Shown in pieces: positions 63,718 through 64,000 of a DNA stretch of 64,000 nt; position 1 is the first letter of the stretch; every line of letters starts with the position of its first letter. Origin of the DNA: Pseudoalteromonas shioyasakiensis (lineage in GTDB: Bacteria > Pseudomonadota > Gammaproteobacteria > Enterobacterales > Alteromonadaceae); contig NZ_CP077771.1 in the NCBI RefSeq assembly GCF_019134595.1, positions 248,001 through 312,000 on the forward strand. Direction: 5' to 3'. The position numbers and the translations under genes were made by a program. The notes under the pieces are model-generated. The model ran no database searches and was not told where the DNA came from. It was given only the letters and a program-made list of their open reading frames with translations.

Positions 63718-64000
63718 ATGGACAGTGCCTTGGTGCAACTTTCGTTTGCACTCCCCTCTAGTGAAGATCCTTTATGTGCGGCGCTTGCGCACACTATGGA
63801 ATACGAACAATTGCATTTTGCGGCTAATGAGCAAAAGCGTGTTGTATTTTGTTGTGTGCTGCCAGATGATGCCCACGAAGGTGATGTGATCTCTATCAGT
63901 GCAACGCGCCCTGATGCTCGTGAATCGGCCTATTTTACTGCGCACACATTAACGCAGCACGATCTAGATCAGCACGTTATTATGCTTACGTTAGAGGATG
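63718..64000 (+). CDS. unidentified gene, 5' part only (cut by the window edge)
   Basis: An open frame from ATG 63718 runs to the window end (94 codons) without a stop. The product starts MDSALVQLSFALPSSEDPLC and continues with a soluble, acidic, His-rich sequence (TAHTLTQHDLDQHVIM). No signal peptide or membrane segment is visible in this part. AAGAAG lies just before the ATG as a weak ribosome site. Family not recognised. Confidence 0.65.
   Translation, partial: MDSALVQLSFALPSSEDPLCAALAHTMEYEQLHFAANEQKRVVFCCVLPDDAHEGDVISISATRPDARESAYFTAHTLTQHDLDQHVIMLTLED

Noticed and set aside
1..64000. CRISPR arrays, prophage, integrons or IS elements
   Set aside because: No regularly spaced repeats, transposase, integrase or phage structural genes were seen.

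Overview
The window looks like a chromosomal segment of a marine gammaproteobacterium, most likely Pseudoalteromonas or a close Alteromonadales relative. This is inferred from the protein families, the moderate AT-richness and the housekeeping order ndk-rlmN-pilW-rodZ-ispG-hisS-yfgM-bamB-der. No database search was possible. I saw no rRNA, tRNA, CRISPR array, insertion sequence or prophage.

Layout. 1-518: AT-rich leader with a possible decayed gene end and two FabR/DesT-like operators. 519-2620: ferredoxin reductase and fatty acid desaturase. 2665-6340: TPR-like gene, HxlR regulator and a divergent electrophile/oxidative-stress operon (MdaB quinone reductase, peroxiredoxin, cupin, LtrA membrane protein). 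6432-13199: accessory block with a luciferase-like monooxygenase remnant, an aldo-keto reductase/MDR fusion, an RclC-like membrane protein, two AraC regulators, two exporters and an Rrf2 regulator broken by a stop codon. 13202-16510: large MASE3-PAS-GAF-PAS-GGDEF-EAL protein. 16637-23123: trhP with an FNR-like box, then secreted proteins including a predicted metalloprotease and its companion. 23365-33808: the housekeeping cluster, with PilW carrying two extra LysM domains. 33922-41318: small regulators and enzymes, a CHASE-GGDEF-EAL protein, a heme-motif protein and YjdM. 41319-42577: a c-di-GMP-I riboswitch in front of an unknown secreted protein built from two related halves. 42656-46949: RsgA, GNAT and a MerR-methyltransferase fusion. 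47094-51631: an arsenic operon (ArsC-ArsR fusion, Acr3, dual-specificity phosphatase, arsenate-linked GAPDH, ArsJ). 51844-56420: VOC/old yellow enzyme/deacetylase/lipoprotein operon with a divergent LysR, and a TauE exporter. 56801-58827: mesX-mesD folate-independent methionine synthesis. 58828-60105: REP-like repeats and a structured palindromic element. 60106-63166: two diguanylate cyclases and a membrane protein. 63718-64000: start of an unidentified gene.

How the genes work together. Cyclic di-GMP is the recurring theme: two intact-looking diguanylate cyclases, two EAL proteins with degenerate GGDEF domains, and one riboswitch effector gene. The arsenic operon combines arsenite efflux (ArsC then Acr3) with arsenate efflux as 1-arseno-3-phosphoglycerate (GAPDH plus ArsJ). 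Best candidates for new biology are the riboswitch-controlled duplicated secreted protein, the phosphatase inside the arsenic operon, the several gene fusions and the folded element near 59.8 kb.
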